From Hymenobacter jejuensis (GTDB taxonomy: Bacteria > Bacteroidota > Bacteroidia > Cytophagales > Hymenobacteraceae), in the NCBI RefSeq assembly GCF_006337165.1, contig NZ_CP040896.1, positions 2,480,001 through 2,544,000 on the forward strand: 64,000 nt of DNA, given 5' to 3'. Below the pieces are notes generated by a model, which saw nothing but the letters and a program-made list of their open reading frames with translations, ran no database searches and had not been told where the DNA came from. Shown here in pieces: positions 15,430 to 24,386 of the stretch; the first letter of the stretch is position 1; every line of letters begins with the position of its first letter. Position numbers and translations under genes: made by a program.

Positions 15430-15984
15430 CTAATCGACGGCCAGCGGCGGGCCGACTACCTGCATCTCGTGGGCGGCAAATATTTTGGCTATTTCTTCGT
15501 TTGTTGGCGTGGCTTTTAAGGCAGCCATCGCCATAAAGAATCCCTCGAGCTTGCCGGCGGGTTGCAACGTGACGGTCATCTTGCCTGTGTCACTGACCTG
15601 CGTCCAGGCGTGCGGCACTTTGCGGGGCAGAAAAATACTGTCGCCGGCGTGGAGGCGGTACTTGTCGTCGCCGACCTGGAAGTAATACTCACCGGTCTGC
15701 ACAAAAAAAACCTCATCCTGAAAATGGTGCAGGTGCAAAGGCGTGCCGCGCTTGGGCGATACGCTGGTTTGCTCAAAAATCGCCAGCAACCCGCCCGTAT
15801 CCTTGCCCGATACCTTCACATCCAGAATGTTGGAATTGACGCCCTTGAGCTGAATATGGCCGTGAAAGCGGCCTTCTCCGGCCTTCGCCACAAAGCCCTT
15901 ACTGGGAGAGGGCAAACCGGCTTGTGCAGTCGTAATAAATGGCACCGCGGCCAGGGCCGAGAAAACGAATTGGCGTCTTTGCAT
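15430..15984 (-). CDS. Exported cupin-domain protein
   Basis: A 184-residue protein with a leader MQRRQFVFSALAAVPFITTA, which has a twin arginine and could use Tat, although the motif is not canonical. The cupin core is RGTPLHLHHFQDEVFFVQTG (motif 1 with metal ligands H, H, E) and GDSIFLPRKVPHAWTQVSD (motif 2 with the last His). It is a small beta-barrel that binds a metal and could be an enzyme or sugar/aromatic binding protein; the substrate cannot be predicted. It is convergent with the DACNV-like gene, 35 bp away. Confidence 0.8.
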   Translation of the reverse strand: MQRRQFVFSALAAVPFITTAQAGLPSPSKGFVAKAGEGRFHGHIQLKGVNSNILDVKVSGKDTGGLLAIFEQTSVSPKRGTPLHLHHFQDEVFFVQTGEYYFQVGDDKYRLHAGDSIFLPRKVPHAWTQVSDTGKMTVTLQPAGKLEGFFMAMAALKATPTNEEIAKIFAAHEMQVVGPPLAVD

Positions 15985-16131
15985 AGGAATTTGGACTTAG
16001 GTAGGAGTGAAATCCGAAGGCACAAAGTGCGACTATTATTATAATAAGTTCTTTGTAATATTCTGATTATTAATACTTTGCATAAAACGAAATCTACTCA
16101 GAATTTCGATTATTCCCAGGCTGGCCTTGCC

Positions 16132-16168
16132 AAAAAAATAGGCCCGAACTTCGAGAGAAGCTTGGGCC
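16132..16168 (-). terminator. Terminator of the PhnA-like gene
   Basis: Leftward: GGCCCAAGCTTC pairs imperfectly with GAAGTTCGGGCC, followed by TATTTTTTT. It lies 27 bp after the PhnA-like stop. Confidence 0.8.
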
Positions 16169-16194
16169 AGTCAGTATTCAGGTGGTAAGTCGGT

Positions 16195-16404
16195 TTATGC
16201 TTTCTTCAGGAACGCCGCTTTCAGCACCATCACGGTCCGGTCGACGCGGCCTTCAACCTCGTCGGGGCTGGAGGTGAGGCGGATATTCTTCACGACCGTG
16301 CCGCGTTTCAGTACCGTCGAAGAGCCCTTGACTTTCAGGTCTTTGATGATCGTGACCGAATCGCCTTCGCTGAGCAGTGTGCCGTTGCTATCCTTTGCGT
16401 CCAT
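16195..16404 (-). CDS. PhnA/YjdM C-terminal domain protein
   Basis: A 69-residue protein, [20 protein letters not shown] and onward, matching the C-terminal SH3-like domain of PhnA/YjdM (D.NG..L.dGDsV.viKDLKVKG...lKrGt.vk.IrL). The N-terminal zinc ribbon of full-length PhnA (about 110 residues) is absent, a common single-domain form. Despite the old name 'alkylphosphonate utilisation' the function is unknown. A canonical -7 box (TACCTTTG on this strand, 16437-16430) lies 26 bp upstream, and an intrinsic terminator follows, so it is an independent transcript. Confidence 0.88.
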   Translation of the reverse strand: MDAKDSNGTLLSEGDSVTIIKDLKVKGSSTVLKRGTVVKNIRLTSSPDEVEGRVDRTVMVLKAAFLKKA

Positions 16405-16429
16405 GAGGTTGTGAGTAAGCGTTATGCCT

Positions 16430-16437
16430 CAAAGGTA
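16430..16437 (-). promoter_or_regulatory. -7 promoter box for the PhnA-like gene
   Basis: TACCTTTG on the complement matches TAnnTTTG, 26 bp before the ATG at 16404. Confidence 0.65.
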
Positions 16438-16472
16438 AGTACTTGGTGTTTTGCCAATGGGGCCTATACAGC

Positions 16473-16504
16473 AAAAGGCTGAAGACGCAAGCGCTTCAGC
16501 CTTT
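16473..16504. terminator. Bidirectional hairpin
   Basis: AAAGGCTGAAG pairs with CTTCAGCCTTT (loop acgcaagcg). It lies ~150 bp beyond the cold-shock gene stop and upstream of the PhnA-like promoter; 16505-16656 holds nothing else recognisable. Confidence 0.7.
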
Positions 16505-16656
16505 CATATGTGTGATGAGGGTAGGGAAGGGGCCGGCTTGGGCTCCGGCGCTGTAATGCAAACGGCCTACGGCAAGCGAAATACGCTACCCGCAGCGTGC
16601 TGGCCGAAGCCGGCGCTCAGGTCCATAAGCAACACAGACTACCGAAAAGAAAAACC

Positions 16657-17112
16657 TTATACGTCCAGCTTAACCGAGATTGCGTTGAGGCCTTTCTGCC
16701 CCATTTCCACCTCAAAGATCACCTTGTCGTTCTCCTTGATTTGGTTGATCAGGCCGTTGGCGTGCACAAAAATGCTTTCCTGGCTCTGCGAATCCTTGAT
16801 GAAGCCGTAGCCCTTGGAGTCGTTGAAGAACGTGACCGTGCCTTTGCGGATGGCGTCGCCGGGCTCCGCCTCTTCGCGCTTGGCCGCGCCCAACTGAATG
16901 TCTTCGGTCTTGATCTCCCGCTTCTTCTTCGGGTCCGGAGGCGTCGACGAGATGTTGCCGTTTTCGTCCACGTACGCGAGCAAGTCCTCTAGGCTCTGGC
17001 CCTTCTTGGCGTTGGCCTGGCGCTCTTCCTTGCGCTCCTCTTTCTCTTTCTTCTTCTTTTGTCTGTTTTTCTCGTTTTCCTTTTTACCAAAGGTTTCTTG
17101 CGACCTACCCAT
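16657..17112 (-). CDS. Cold-shock domain protein with lysine-rich tail
   Basis: A 151-residue protein. The C-terminal ~65 residues form a cold-shock domain: KGTVTFFNDSKGYGFIKD contains RNP1 (KGYGFI) and ESIFVHANGL contains RNP2, followed by KVIFEVEMGQKGLNAISVKL. The N-terminal half is highly charged (KKENEKNRQKKKKEKEERKE), likely disordered and RNA-binding, with a short conserved SLEDLLAYVDENGNIS stretch. This long form is typical of Bacteroidota, where it acts as an RNA chaperone. A ~100-bp AT-richer leader precedes it, as for other cold-shock genes, but no clear -7 box was seen. Confidence 0.92.
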   Translation of the reverse strand: MGRSQETFGKKENEKNRQKKKKEKEERKEERQANAKKGQSLEDLLAYVDENGNISSTPPDPKKKREIKTEDIQLGAAKREEAEPGDAIRKGTVTFFNDSKGYGFIKDSQSQESIFVHANGLINQIKENDKVIFEVEMGQKGLNAISVKLDV

Positions 17113-17332
17113 ATTGTTTTTTGAAGGTTATTCCTGTTGGCGTATCCGAAGCCGGACGTGACACAGAAGACTTATTTAAGACAGCGAAGGAAAGATTAAA
17201 GTTCATGAATATTATTCACTAGCCTGGCTTCTTTCCCAGCGCCCCGCGCCGGTTTTAGTAAAGATATGGCAAAAGCGCACAGGTTGTAGGCCCACCGCAC
17301 TGGCGCGGCCTTTCGGGCACGCGCCGCTTTCG

Positions 17333-17917
17333 TCAGTCGGCTTCCGAAAAGCTGGTCATCGCGCGCACTTCGCCCGGCTGCAAGTCGCTCAGCCCAATCG
17401 CGCCGACGCGCACCCGGATGAGGCGCAAGGTCGGGAAGCCCACGGCCGCCGTCATCTTCCGGATCTGCCGAAACTTGCCTTCCGTGAGCGTAATCGAAAC
17501 CCAGCTGGTGGGCCCGTGGCGATCGTCGCGGATCTTGCGGCCCCGCGCCGGAAAGTCCGGCACGTTTTCTACCCGGAAGGCCACGCACGGCTTCGTTTGG
17601 TACTTGGCGTTTCGGATGCCGATTTCCACGCCTTGCCGCATCTGTTCCAGGGCCTCGTCGGTAATCAGGCCATCAACCTGCGCGTAATATTCCTTCTCGA
17701 TGTGGCGGCTACGGATGTGTTCGCTCACCAACCCGTCGGTGGTCAGCAACAGCAGGCCTTCGCTGTGCTCGTCGAGGCGACCAATAGCCATTGTCCCCTC
17801 CGGAAACGCGTACAGCTCCCCGAGCAGCTTCTTCTTTTTCAGTTCGCACACAAACTGGCTGAGGTAGCCGTAGGGCTTGTAAATAAGGAAGTGCTGATGG
17901 TTGGTTTCGATCTGCAA
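17333..17917 (-). CDS. RsuA/RluE-family pseudouridine synthase
   Basis: A 194-residue single-domain pseudouridine synthase, lacking the S4 domain, as in RluE (23S rRNA U2457 in E. coli). The catalytic Asp is in GRLDEHSEGLLLLTTDG near residue 48. The N-terminal YKPYGYLSQF and C-terminal GKFRQIRKMTAAVGFPTLRL are family signatures. The frame is closed by a stop not far upstream and contains no ATG or GTG before the conserved region, so TTG at 17917 is taken as the start. The exact rRNA target is inferred only from the subfamily. Confidence 0.88.
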   Translation of the reverse strand: MQIETNHQHFLIYKPYGYLSQFVCELKKKKLLGELYAFPEGTMAIGRLDEHSEGLLLLTTDGLVSEHIRSRHIEKEYYAQVDGLITDEALEQMRQGVEIGIRNAKYQTKPCVAFRVENVPDFPARGRKIRDDRHGPTSWVSITLTEGKFRQIRKMTAAVGFPTLRLIRVRVGAIGLSDLQPGEVRAMTSFSEAD

Positions 17918-18070
17918 GTGTTTGAGGGTGAGATATTTATGTGTTTATATAAGTCTCTGGTAATCAAGTGCTTGATGCTGGGCGTCTCGTCAACTCAGCA
18001 CATTACTAGGTAGCGGCTAAAGTAAGGAGGAATATCTGCTTGCTGAGGCTGCACCTACTTCGGCCGTTGC

Positions 18071-19060
18071 TCAGGCGAAGCCGGCTACGGGGTGGGGCAC
18101 ATACGCCTCTTCCAACAACTTAACTTCCTCAGCAGTAAGCTTTACGCCCAAGGCCGCCACCGCGTCGTCGATGTGGTGCGGTTTGGTGGCGCCTATTATC
18201 GGAGAAGTCACCATTGGTTTTTGTAGCAGCCAAGCCAGCGCGATCTGGGCGTAGGGCACGCCGCGAGCGGCGGCCAGCTCGCCTACCCGCTCCACTACTT
18301 TGCGGTCGGCTTCCTCGGTGGCGCTGTAGAGGGTTTTGGCAAACTTGTCGGTTTCGGCGCGCTTGGTGCTCGGCTCGGTTTCCCAGGGGCGGGTAAGGCG
18401 ACCGCGGGCCAGAGGGCTCCAGGGCAGCACCCCGATGTTTTCGGCCTCGCACAGCCCCATCATTTCGCGTTCTTCTTCGCGATAGAGCAGGTTGAGGTGG
18501 TTTTGCATGGTCACGAAGCGCGTCCAGCCGTGTAAGTCGGCCAGGTACAGGGCTTTGGTAAACTGCCAGGCGTACATCGACGAGGCCCCGATGTAGCGCA
18601 CCTTGCCCATTTTGACCAAGTCATGAAGGGCTTCGAGGGTTTCTTCAATGGGTGTTTCGTAGTCCCAGCGGTGAATCTGGTAGAGATCGACGTAGTCGGT
18701 GCCAAGGCGGCGCAGGCTGTTGTCGATTTCCTGCAGGATGGCCCGGCGCGACAAGCCGCGGCCGTTTGGGTCGTCGGGGCGCATCACGCCGTGCACTTTG
18801 GTGGCAATCACCACTTCGTCGCGCTTGGCAAAATCGCGCAGTGCCCGCCCGACTACTTCCTCACTGACGCCCACCGAATACACGTTGGCCGTGTCGAAAA
18901 AATTGATGCCCGCTTCGAGCGCTTGCTTAATAAACGGCCGACTCTGCTCTTCGTTAAGCGCCCAAGAATGGGTGCCTTTTTCCGGCGAACCATACGTCAT
19001 GCACCCCAAACAGATGCGCGAAACCTTAAGGCCAGTTTTTCCTAGTCTGATATAATCCAT
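18071..19060 (-). CDS. Aldo/keto reductase
   Basis: A 329-residue NADPH-dependent reductase of a TIM-barrel family. The catalytic tetrad is D56 and Y61 (FFDTANVYS), K88 (ATKVHG) and H130 (LYQIHRWD). The C-terminal SPIIGATKPHHIDDAV is the cofactor phosphate-binding block. It resembles the YajO/YghZ-type group (LGRLTRPW, SPLARG). It reduces aldehydes or ketones; the physiological substrate is unknown. Monocistronic, convergent neighbour on neither side. Confidence 0.93.
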   Translation of the reverse strand: MDYIRLGKTGLKVSRICLGCMTYGSPEKGTHSWALNEEQSRPFIKQALEAGINFFDTANVYSVGVSEEVVGRALRDFAKRDEVVIATKVHGVMRPDDPNGRGLSRRAILQEIDNSLRRLGTDYVDLYQIHRWDYETPIEETLEALHDLVKMGKVRYIGASSMYAWQFTKALYLADLHGWTRFVTMQNHLNLLYREEEREMMGLCEAENIGVLPWSPLARGRLTRPWETEPSTKRAETDKFAKTLYSATEEADRKVVERVGELAAARGVPYAQIALAWLLQKPMVTSPIIGATKPHHIDDAVAALGVKLTAEEVKLLEEAYVPHPVAGFA

Positions 19061-19315
19061 TGTGTGATAAGTAGTTGTGAAGATAGGTCTTCTTTCTGCA
19101 TGCCAACGCTGTAAGCCGTGCGGCTGTGGCCTCTTCTTCTTACGCTCTGAAAGCGGCTAAGGATAAAAGTTAACCATGCAGGCTGCTCGAAGCCCTGAGT
19201 TGCCGCAGCCTAGAACAAAGCGCTGCCCGGATAACCGCACCGCAAGCGCGTCCGTATAGCGCCCGGTACCTAGTTTGGGTCTCACAGTTCCTATTGCACT
19301 TCGCTTTCCTTTGTC

Positions 19316-19921
19316 ATGCAAAAAATCATTCTGTTGTTCTCCTGCGCTGCTGCGCTGAACCTTGCTTCCTGCACCCCGGACAAAACCACCGATACGTCGA
19401 CGACTACAGTCGTGACGGATTCTACCACCACCGCTGCTACCGACACTGCGGCGGCTGGCACCACCGCCACGACAACTCAATACGATACCACCACACAAGT
19501 CATTGATCCGGCCACGATAAAGGACCCGGCCAAGGCGGCGCAGGTGCGCGCGGCATATCAGAAACGCGACCGCCGCATTCAGGACGTGCGCACCCGCTAC
19601 ACCACTGACACCGTGGGCCAACACGCCGCCGTGCGCAATGTCACGCTGGAAACCAACTCGGAGGTCCGCAACATTCTCGACGGCTCGGCGCAGCCGCAGG
19701 CCTACACCGCCGAGGGCTCGGGCACCGCAACGCAAGCAGCACCTGCACACCGCCGCGGCCCGGCCATCGTGAAATACGAGCGCGACGGCGGCAAAGTGAA
19801 AATTGAATACGCCAACGGCACTAAAGTCAAAATCGACAAAGACGGCGAACGCAAGACCAAGCGTGCCAACGGCACCAAGATCAAAGTCGATGAAGACGGC
19901 GAGCGTAAGGTAAAAGATTAA
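19316..19921 (+). CDS. Thr-rich lipoprotein with C-terminal GTKVKID repeats
   Basis: A 201-residue lipoprotein: MQKIILLFSCAAALNLASC ends in a lipobox with C19 as the lipidated residue. A Thr/Ala-rich linker (~20-60) is probably disordered. The C-terminal ~50 residues contain two tandem copies of a motif NGTKVKIDKDGERK / NGTKIKVDEDGERK with alternating hydrophobic residues, suggestive of a small repeat beta-structure, preceded by the related KVKIEYA. The family is unrecognised and function unknown. It probably sits on the periplasmic face or the cell surface. A 14-bp perfect stem (19949-19981) follows. Confidence 0.75.
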   Translation: MQKIILLFSCAAALNLASCTPDKTTDTSTTTVVTDSTTTAATDTAAAGTTATTTQYDTTTQVIDPATIKDPAKAAQVRAAYQKRDRRIQDVRTRYTTDTVGQHAAVRNVTLETNSEVRNILDGSAQPQAYTAEGSGTATQAAPAHRRGPAIVKYERDGGKVKIEYANGTKVKIDKDGERKTKRANGTKIKVDEDGERKVKD

Positions 19922-19948
19922 TAATCAATAAATTGAATACGTGGTTTT

Positions 19949-19981
19949 CGATCAGCTTGAGCATCCGGCTCAAGCTGATCG
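19949..19981 (+). terminator. Hairpin after the lipoprotein gene
   Basis: CGATCAGCTTGAGC pairs exactly with GCTCAAGCTGATCG around ATCCG. No T-run follows, so termination is uncertain. Confidence 0.6.
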
Positions 19982-20029
19982 GGGACTTAGGCAAGCAACC
20001 TGCCTTGCGGGGCTGCGTTAGCAAAAGGT

Positions 20030-20560
20030 ATGAGCCGAGCTTTTGCCAAAGAAGATGATTCGCTGGAGGCGCCGATTATTCCGCCGCGCGCCGCGTTGCC
20101 ACCGGGCACACCAAACTACGTTACCCCACGGGGGCTGGAGCAGCTTCGCGCCGAACTGACGGCCTTGGAAGTGGAACGCTCGCAAGTCGAAGCCAACCGC
20201 GACAACGAATCGGACCGCACGCGGCAGCTCACCGTTCTCAACGCGCGCATGAGCGCGCTCACGGCCCGCATTGCCAGCGCCAAAGTGGTCGATTTGCATA
20301 CCCAACCCGCCGACGAAGTGCGCTTTGGCGCTACGGTTACGCTGCGCACGCGTAGCGGCAGCAAGCCCGGACCAGAGCGGCACTTCACCATCGTGGGCGT
20401 CGATGAGGCAGCGGTGGCCGAGGGGCGCGTGGCGTTTGTGGCACCCATTGCCCGCGCCGTGCAGGGCGCTAAGCTGGGTCAAACGGTTGCGTTACGCCTC
20501 GGCCCGAAAGAGGAAATGGTTGAGGTCGCAGCCATTGCCTACGCCAACGATCACCTTTAG
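20030..20560 (+). CDS. GreA/GreB-family transcription factor
   Basis: A 176-residue protein opening MSRAFAKEDDSLEAP, the GreB-like start, followed by TPRGLEQLRAEL and an antiparallel coiled coil to ~100 (EVERSQVEANRDNESDRTRQ). The C-terminal FKBP-like domain contains FGATVTLRTRSG and ends in VEVAAIAYA. Gre factors enter the RNA polymerase secondary channel and stimulate cleavage of backtracked RNA; the acidic tip is DNESD here. Bacteroidota often have such a GreB-like paralogue beside GreA. AAAAGG lies 3 bp before the ATG. Confidence 0.9.
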   Translation: MSRAFAKEDDSLEAPIIPPRAALPPGTPNYVTPRGLEQLRAELTALEVERSQVEANRDNESDRTRQLTVLNARMSALTARIASAKVVDLHTQPADEVRFGATVTLRTRSGSKPGPERHFTIVGVDEAAVAEGRVAFVAPIARAVQGAKLGQTVALRLGPKEEMVEVAAIAYANDHL

Positions 20561-20590
20561 AACTTCCTGATTCCCTTTCGCTTGGCGCAA

Positions 20591-21013
20591 TCAACTGGGT
20601 TCCCAGAGTTCGATCTTGTTGCCTTCGGGATCCAGAATATGGACGAATTTCCCGTAGTCGTAGCTCGCAATGTCATCAAGGATGGTTACTCCTTTTTCCC
20701 GGAGTTTGGTTACCAATCCTTCGATATTCTGAACGCGGTAGTTGATCATAAATTCCTTCGTGGAAGGGGCGAAATAGTCACTTCCTTTTTCGAAAGGGCT
20801 CCATTGCAGGGAGGTTATCTGGTCTGGGCGGTTCGCGTCCCTGGATTCAAAACTCGCACCCCATTCGTTGATTTCCATTCCTAAATACTGGGCATACCAA
20901 TCTTTCGTTTGCTGCAGGTTCTCTGCAAAAAAGAAGATTCCTCCAATGCCGGTCACTTTAGGGTTTGTGTCGTTGGCAGACGGGGTCTTCGCCGTTTCAT
21001 CCTGTTCTTCCAT
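20591..21013 (-). CDS. VOC/glyoxalase-fold protein
   Basis: A 140-residue protein of the vicinal-oxygen-chelate superfamily: GIGGIFFFAENLQQTKDWYA QYLGM at the start, and the closing KFVHILDPEGNKIELWEP, typical of glyoxalase/bleomycin-resistance-like proteins. A hydrophilic N-terminal extension of ~20 residues (EEQDETAKTPSANDTNPK) precedes the domain. Enzyme activity and ligand are unknown. It is convergent with the Gre gene (30 bp apart). Confidence 0.88.
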   Translation of the reverse strand: MEEQDETAKTPSANDTNPKVTGIGGIFFFAENLQQTKDWYAQYLGMEINEWGASFESRDANRPDQITSLQWSPFEKGSDYFAPSTKEFMINYRVQNIEGLVTKLREKGVTILDDIASYDYGKFVHILDPEGNKIELWEPS

Positions 21014-21446
21014 TCTTTGGTTTTTTATCGAGTTGCTACTTGCCAGAATTGTTACGCTCGAGCATTGTCATCGTAGTCTACTCATTTTGTCTTTCTGTTT
21101 TTTACTGCCGCGTCATCTTTTAGAGCCTGCTGGAGAACGGCAGCCAAAACAAAGCAAAACCAGTCGTAAGTGGCGGGCAGAGTTCCTAGGCTCCCGTCTG
21201 CATCATGGTTGACTGCTATCCACCCCTTGTGGACTCGCAACCGCAAGCTCGCGCCAATATTGGTGCGGGCTTTTGTTGTTTCAGGAGGACGCGCCGAAAA
21301 AGCAACTCGCGTCGGCAACGTTCCCGACATCGATTGCACAAATAAAAGCGGGCCGCAAGCGTACTTTCTGCGACGGAAGGCACTACTTATGAGCTTGAAG
21401 CAGCATGCCCAACCGTGCTTTGCCACCCACCAATCGGCTTCCACCC
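21014..21446. other. 433-bp intergenic region with one hairpin
   Basis: Between divergent VOC and pectate-lyase genes. The only structure seen is 21247-21270 (GCTCGCGCCAATATTGG with its near-complement TGCGGGC), followed by TTTTGTTGTTT, which is terminator-like on the + strand although no + strand gene precedes it. No convincing coding sequence or -7 box was found. Confidence 0.6.
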
Positions 21447-22946
21447 ATGCAAAATCCCACCGCGTTTAAGGCTTTTATAACTGGTTTACTGTCAATTGTT
21501 TGCGTAGCGGGTGCCTGGCCGGCATCTGCTCAGCAGGTAGCTTTCCCCGGCGCCGAGGGGGCCGGACGGTTCACGTCTGGAGGGCGGGGCACGGCCAGCT
21601 CACCGACCACAGTTTTTGAAGTCACCAATCTCGCCGACGACACCAAGCCCGGCAGCTTGCGCTACGCCCTGACGCAGCCTGCTGAGCACCGCACGGTGGT
21701 CTTTCGCGTATCGGGCACGATTCACCTGAACTCACCCCTGACCATCAGCAAATCCAACACCACCATCGCGGGCCAGACTGCCCCCGGTGATGGTATTTGC
21801 CTGGCCGATTATCCGGTTAGCATAAAAGCTAATAACCTGATTGTGCGGTTCATGCGCTTTCGGATGGGCGACAAAAACCAAAATCAGGGCCAGGTAGATG
21901 GAGCCGGCGGCGACGATGCTTTCGGGGGCTTGCACAACTCCCGCCTGATCGTGGACCATTGCACCATGAGCTGGTCGACGGACGAAGCCTTTTCGGTGTA
22001 CGAAGGCGACAGCACAACGCTGCAATGGAACCTGATGAGCGAGCCGCTGAATTATTCGTACCATTTCGAAACCGGCGACAAAGACTTTGAGCATCACGGT
22101 TTCGGCGGCATCTGGGGCGGGCAGCACGCCACGATGCACCACAATTTATTTGCGAGCTGCAACAACCGTACGCCGCGCTTCAACGGCAGCCGCTACACGC
22201 ATCCGGCCGGGTATGAAAACGTCGATTTTCGCAACAACGTCATCTACAACTGGGGCGAAAACAACGTGTATGCGGGCGAGGGCGGCAACTACAACATCGT
22301 CAACAACTACTACAAATACGGCCCATCAACCAAAGAATCGGTGCGGGCGCGGGTGCTGAACCCTTATAAAGTAGCGACGGGCAAAAATCCGCTGCCTTAC
22401 GGAAAGTTCTATCTGACAGGCAATTATGTGGATGCCAGCGCCGATGTCACGCGCCACAACTGGCAGGGCGTAACCATGAACGGCGGCGCCCCCGCCGACA
22501 CGGTACTCTCCAAAGTAGACCGGCCTTTTGACATTGCCCCGATTGCTACCCAGACGGCGCAGGAGGCTTACGCCGCCGTGCTGCAAAGTGTAGGGGCCAG
22601 CCTGCCCAAGCGCGACACCTTGGACCAACGCATCATCCGCAATGTGGTGACACGTACGGGCCGCCTTATTGATGTGCAGGGTGGCTATCCGCACGGCACG
22701 CCGTACAGCATCTCGCAAAAAGCTTGGCCGGTGCTGCATTCCGCGCCCGCACCCGCCGACACCGACCACGACGGCATGCCCGACAAATGGGAAAGCAGCC
22801 ACGGCCTAAACCCCAAAGACGCCAAGGACCGCGGCACTGTGACTAGCAATGGCTACACCGCACTCGAAAATTACCTCAATAGCCTCGCTGTCGTTGCGGC
22901 TCCTGCGCCTGGTAAATCGGGGCCCCCAGCTACGCAGAAGAAGTAA
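21447..22946 (+). CDS. Secreted pectate-lyase-like protein
   Basis: A 499-residue protein with signal peptide MQNPTAFKAFITGLLSIVCV and cleavage after AWPASAQ. The right-handed parallel beta-helix region starts QVAFPGAEGAGRFTSGGRG, the standard opening of Bacteroidota pectate lyases, and includes TIAGQTAPGDGICLADYPV, IVRFMRFRMGD, and DHCTMSWSTDE. The C-terminal DTDHDGMPDKWESSHGLNP is a calcium-binding thrombospondin type 3-like repeat. It cleaves polygalacturonate by beta-elimination or acts on a related polysaccharide. The ATG at 21447 was chosen because it starts the signal peptide; another ATG 14 codons upstream would bury it. Confidence 0.9.
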   Translation: MQNPTAFKAFITGLLSIVCVAGAWPASAQQVAFPGAEGAGRFTSGGRGTASSPTTVFEVTNLADDTKPGSLRYALTQPAEHRTVVFRVSGTIHLNSPLTISKSNTTIAGQTAPGDGICLADYPVSIKANNLIVRFMRFRMGDKNQNQGQVDGAGGDDAFGGLHNSRLIVDHCTMSWSTDEAFSVYEGDSTTLQWNLMSEPLNYSYHFETGDKDFEHHGFGGIWGGQHATMHHNLFASCNNRTPRFNGSRYTHPAGYENVDFRNNVIYNWGENNVYAGEGGNYNIVNNYYKYGPSTKESVRARVLNPYKVATGKNPLPYGKFYLTGNYVDASADVTRHNWQGVTMNGGAPADTVLSKVDRPFDIAPIATQTAQEAYAAVLQSVGASLPKRDTLDQRIIRNVVTRTGRLIDVQGGYPHGTPYSISQKAWPVLHSAPAPADTDHDGMPDKWESSHGLNPKDAKDRGTVTSNGYTALENYLNSLAVVAAPAPGKSGPPATQKK

Positions 22947-22961
22947 TTGATTTTCAACTGA

Positions 22962-24116
22962 TCAGTCCAGTTTGCTGACTAGCCACACCATCACGGCACC
23001 CAGCGTGGCCATGATGGCAAACGACCAGCGCAGGTTGGCGGCGTTGGCGATAAAACCGACTACCGGCGGCACAATCAGAAAGCCGAAATAGCCCACCGTC
23101 GACACAGCCGCAATGGCCGAGCCGCTGCCCATTTTGGGCGATTTGCCCGCCATGCTGAACACCAACGGAATCACGCACGACACGCCAAAGCCCACCATGA
23201 TAAAGCCCAGCCCCGCCGCAACGGGCGTGGGCAGCAGGGCCGCCAGCAACAGCCCGGCCGCTATCAGCAGGCCGCTGCTGCGGAGCATTCGCTTGATGCC
23301 CAAGCGCCCCACCAGCCAGTCGCCGGTGAAGCGCCCTACCGTCATGGCTATCATGTAAATGGCAAAGCCGGCGGTGGCAATGGCCTTGGGCGCGTGCACG
23401 GCTTTTTGAAAATAAATGCCGCTCCAGTCGTACATGGTGCCTTCGCAAGCCATGGAGGCAAAAGCAATGAAGCCAAACTTGAGCAAGGTTTTGTCGGGGA
23501 GCGTGAAACCGGACTTCTGGCTTTGCGGGGTAGGCAATATGTCAAGGGTGCGCGGGAAAAAGGCGAGCGCCAGCCCCGTCAGCAGCATCCCGACACCCAC
23601 AAAATGGTAAGCCGTGGGCACCGATGCCCCTACTACTACGGCCCCAACGGCTGCCGCCGCAAAGCCGGCCACGCTCCACATGCCGTGAAACGTGGCGATA
23701 ATCGAGCGATTGTATAATGCCTGCACGCCCACCGATTGGGCATTGACAGAGATGTTGAGCAGGTTGCGCGACGAGCCAAAGCAAAACAGCAACACTACCA
23801 GCTGCCACGTGTGAGCCGCAAAGCCCAGCAGCGCCAATGCCAAGTTGTAGAGCACGGCCCCTACCACCATCACCTGCCGGCTGCTGAAGCGCTGCAACAA
23901 GAAACTTGTCACGGGCAGCGTGAGCATCAGGCCGATGGGCAAAGCCAGCAACACGCCCCCAAGCTGCGCGTCGTTGAGGCCGAGTTGGTGCTGAATGGTC
24001 GGAATACGCGACGCCCATGTCGAAAAGCCAAACCCCGATACCAAGAAAAACACCGTGATGGCGATGCGGGCCTGCGTGGGGGAAGCAGCAAGCGTAACTG
24101 TAGAAGTAGAGGCCAT
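22962..24116 (-). CDS. MFS transporter, YbjJ/FucP-like
   Basis: A 384-residue, 12-helix major facilitator. The N-terminal RIAITVFFLVSGFGFSTWAS RIP and QLGLNDAQLGGVLLALPIG resemble the YbjJ/fucose-permease branch. Loop 2-3 and its repeat, VGRFTGDWLVGRLG, carry the conserved G-D-R pattern. Substrate unknown; sugar or drug export are both possible. A -7 box TAGTTTTG (24164-24157 on this strand) lies 40 bp before the ATG. It converges with the pectate lyase gene (15 bp between stops). Confidence 0.88.
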   Translation of the reverse strand: MASTSTVTLAASPTQARIAITVFFLVSGFGFSTWASRIPTIQHQLGLNDAQLGGVLLALPIGLMLTLPVTSFLLQRFSSRQVMVVGAVLYNLALALLGFAAHTWQLVVLLFCFGSSRNLLNISVNAQSVGVQALYNRSIIATFHGMWSVAGFAAAAVGAVVVGASVPTAYHFVGVGMLLTGLALAFFPRTLDILPTPQSQKSGFTLPDKTLLKFGFIAFASMACEGTMYDWSGIYFQKAVHAPKAIATAGFAIYMIAMTVGRFTGDWLVGRLGIKRMLRSSGLLIAAGLLLAALLPTPVAAGLGFIMVGFGVSCVIPLVFSMAGKSPKMGSGSAIAAVSTVGYFGFLIVPPVVGFIANAANLRWSFAIMATLGAVMVWLVSKLD

Positions 24117-24156
24117 AACTGTTGGAAAAGCCGCGTCCGCGCCGGGCGCATAACGG

Positions 24157-24164
24157 CAAAACTA
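24157..24164 (-). promoter_or_regulatory. -7 promoter box for the MFS gene
   Basis: TAGTTTTG on the complement matches TAnnTTTG, ~40 bp before the start codon. Confidence 0.6.
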
Positions 24165-24296
24165 GGCGTTGGCCGCTGGATACTCGTTACCAAAAAGCAG
24201 GTAATTCTTGCTGTGCGACGGTATAGTTCGGCTTGAATAAAGTATGGCCGAAGCTAACACCGACAGCTATAAAAGCCTAATAAACGGTTTGTAAAA

Positions 24297-24333
24297 CAAA
24301 GACGCTGAAGCATTTACTGCTTCAGCGTCTTTG
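24297..24333. terminator. Intrinsic terminator of the GIN gene
   Basis: CAAAGACGCTGAAG pairs exactly with CTTCAGCGTCTTTG (loop catttactg); leftward transcripts meet TTTGTTTTAC after the stem. Confidence 0.8.
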
Positions 24334-24386
24334 TGCGGGGCATTATCAATATCAAAAAATATGCGCTCAGTAAGGCGGGGGTTGTA

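Noticed and set aside
17196-17588. Minus-strand frame overlapping the pseudouridine synthase end
   Set aside because: Out of frame with the conserved synthase, Arg/Gly-rich shadow without features.
21082-21444. 120-codon minus-strand frame upstream of the pectate lyase gene
   Set aside because: No start context, no domain and it overlaps the lyase signal-peptide region; treated as non-coding.
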